Of a stretch of DNA of 64,000 nucleotides, positions 63,770 to 64,000 are shown one piece after another; the first letter of the stretch is position 1; each line of letters begins with the position of its first letter. Under the pieces are notes generated by a model. The model saw nothing but the letters and a program-made list of their open reading frames with translations, ran no database searches and was not told the DNA's origin. The DNA is from Rhodoferax bucti. Its GTDB lineage: Bacteria; Pseudomonadota; Gammaproteobacteria; Burkholderiales; Burkholderiaceae_C. The DNA is taken from positions 1-64,000 of the forward strand of contig NZ_VAHD01000004.1 in assembly GCF_005876985.1 (NCBI RefSeq), given 5' to 3'. The position numbers and the translations under genes are program-made.

Positions 63770-64000
63770 ATGGATATTTTGATACAGCAGATCATCAATG
63801 GTCTGGTGCTGGGTAGCATGTATGCGCTCATCGCACTCGGCTATACGATGGTGTACGGCATCATCAATTTGATTAACTTTGCCCACGGCGAAGTGGTGAT
63901 GGTGGGAGCCCTGACCAGTTGGACCATCATCGGTTTGATGCAAGAGTCCATGCCCGGCACCCCCGGCCCTGTGATTCTGCTGATTGCGCTGGTGATTGCC
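63770..64000 (+). CDS. livH: Branched-chain amino acid ABC transporter permease (partial)
   Basis: The first 77 residues from ATG 63770; the rest runs off the window. The start [21 protein letters not shown] and [18 protein letters not shown] is typical of LivH membrane subunits, which import leucine-type amino acids or, in Comamonadaceae, other amides such as urea. The GAG before the ATG is a weak ribosome binding site. Neighbouring livM, livG and livF should follow beyond the window. Confidence 0.92.
   Translation, partial: MDILIQQIINGLVLGSMYALIALGYTMVYGIINLINFAHGEVVMVGALTSWTIIGLMQESMPGTPGPVILLIALVIA

Overview
The window looks like a chromosomal segment of a betaproteobacterium of the family Comamonadaceae, perhaps Rhodoferax or a near relative. 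This is inferred from GC-rich codon use, a Bug-family solute receptor, a PEP-CTERM protein, typical gene orders (trxB/crp/ftsK/lolA/rarA and ribF-ileS-lspA) and the protein sequences. It is mostly housekeeping and core metabolism. I see no prophage, CRISPR array or large island. The one classical mobile element is the 5' end of an IS30-type insertion sequence at the left edge, which interrupts a PEP-CTERM exported-protein gene.

Layout. 1-1.6 kb: IS30 end, PEP-CTERM remnant, two small membrane proteins. 1.7-4.8 kb: fkpB/slpA-ispH, serS, tRNA-Ser(CGA). 4.8-7.0 kb: exported proteins including a Bug receptor. 7.1-11.4 kb (minus strand): yciV-like PHP phosphatase, yciO, an M50 protease, a trpS with an unusual C-terminal domain, a nitrobindin-like protein. 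11.4-20.2 kb (minus): a tightly packed block of ferredoxin, acyl-CoA synthetase, two cytochromes c, a 5'-nucleotidase lipoprotein, a PAS hybrid kinase and an RluA-type pseudouridine synthase. 20.3-34.7 kb: GNAT, transporters (SBF, DMT x2, MFS, Na/Pi), small zinc-binding-like proteins, DnaQ-like exonuclease, SDR, AraC regulator, quinone oxidoreductase, an outer-membrane-like protein. 34.7-41.9 kb: ribF-ileS-lspA, HNH nuclease, methylglyoxal synthase, DegQ-like protease. 42-49.3 kb: acyl-CoA/acetyl-CoA metabolism (ADP-forming ligase fused to GNAT, deacetylase-family protein, paired acyl-CoA dehydrogenases). 49.3-57.3 kb: yceH, purN, an EF-hand protein beside a two-component system, DUF1653, an RsmB-like methyltransferase, fatty acid desaturase, rpmB-rpmG. 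57.4-64 kb: trxB, a CRP-type regulator, ftsK, lolA, rarA and the start of livH.

The most striking signal is a dispersed repeat of about 50-60 bp. I find about fifteen copies in both orientations. Each pairs a left part (GCTAT...AATTT, then AGCTGCTTGCGCA) with a right part (GGGCGCTAGAGGC). Copies lie between genes, but they also form start regions, stop codons and internal in-frame protein segments. They encode the signal peptide of LolA, the N-terminus of a DMT transporter, the C-termini of PurN and methylglyoxal synthase, and internal stretches of YciO, RarA, an SDR and a quinone oxidoreductase. This reads like a small mobile or template-switched element that the genome has repeatedly turned into protein sequence.
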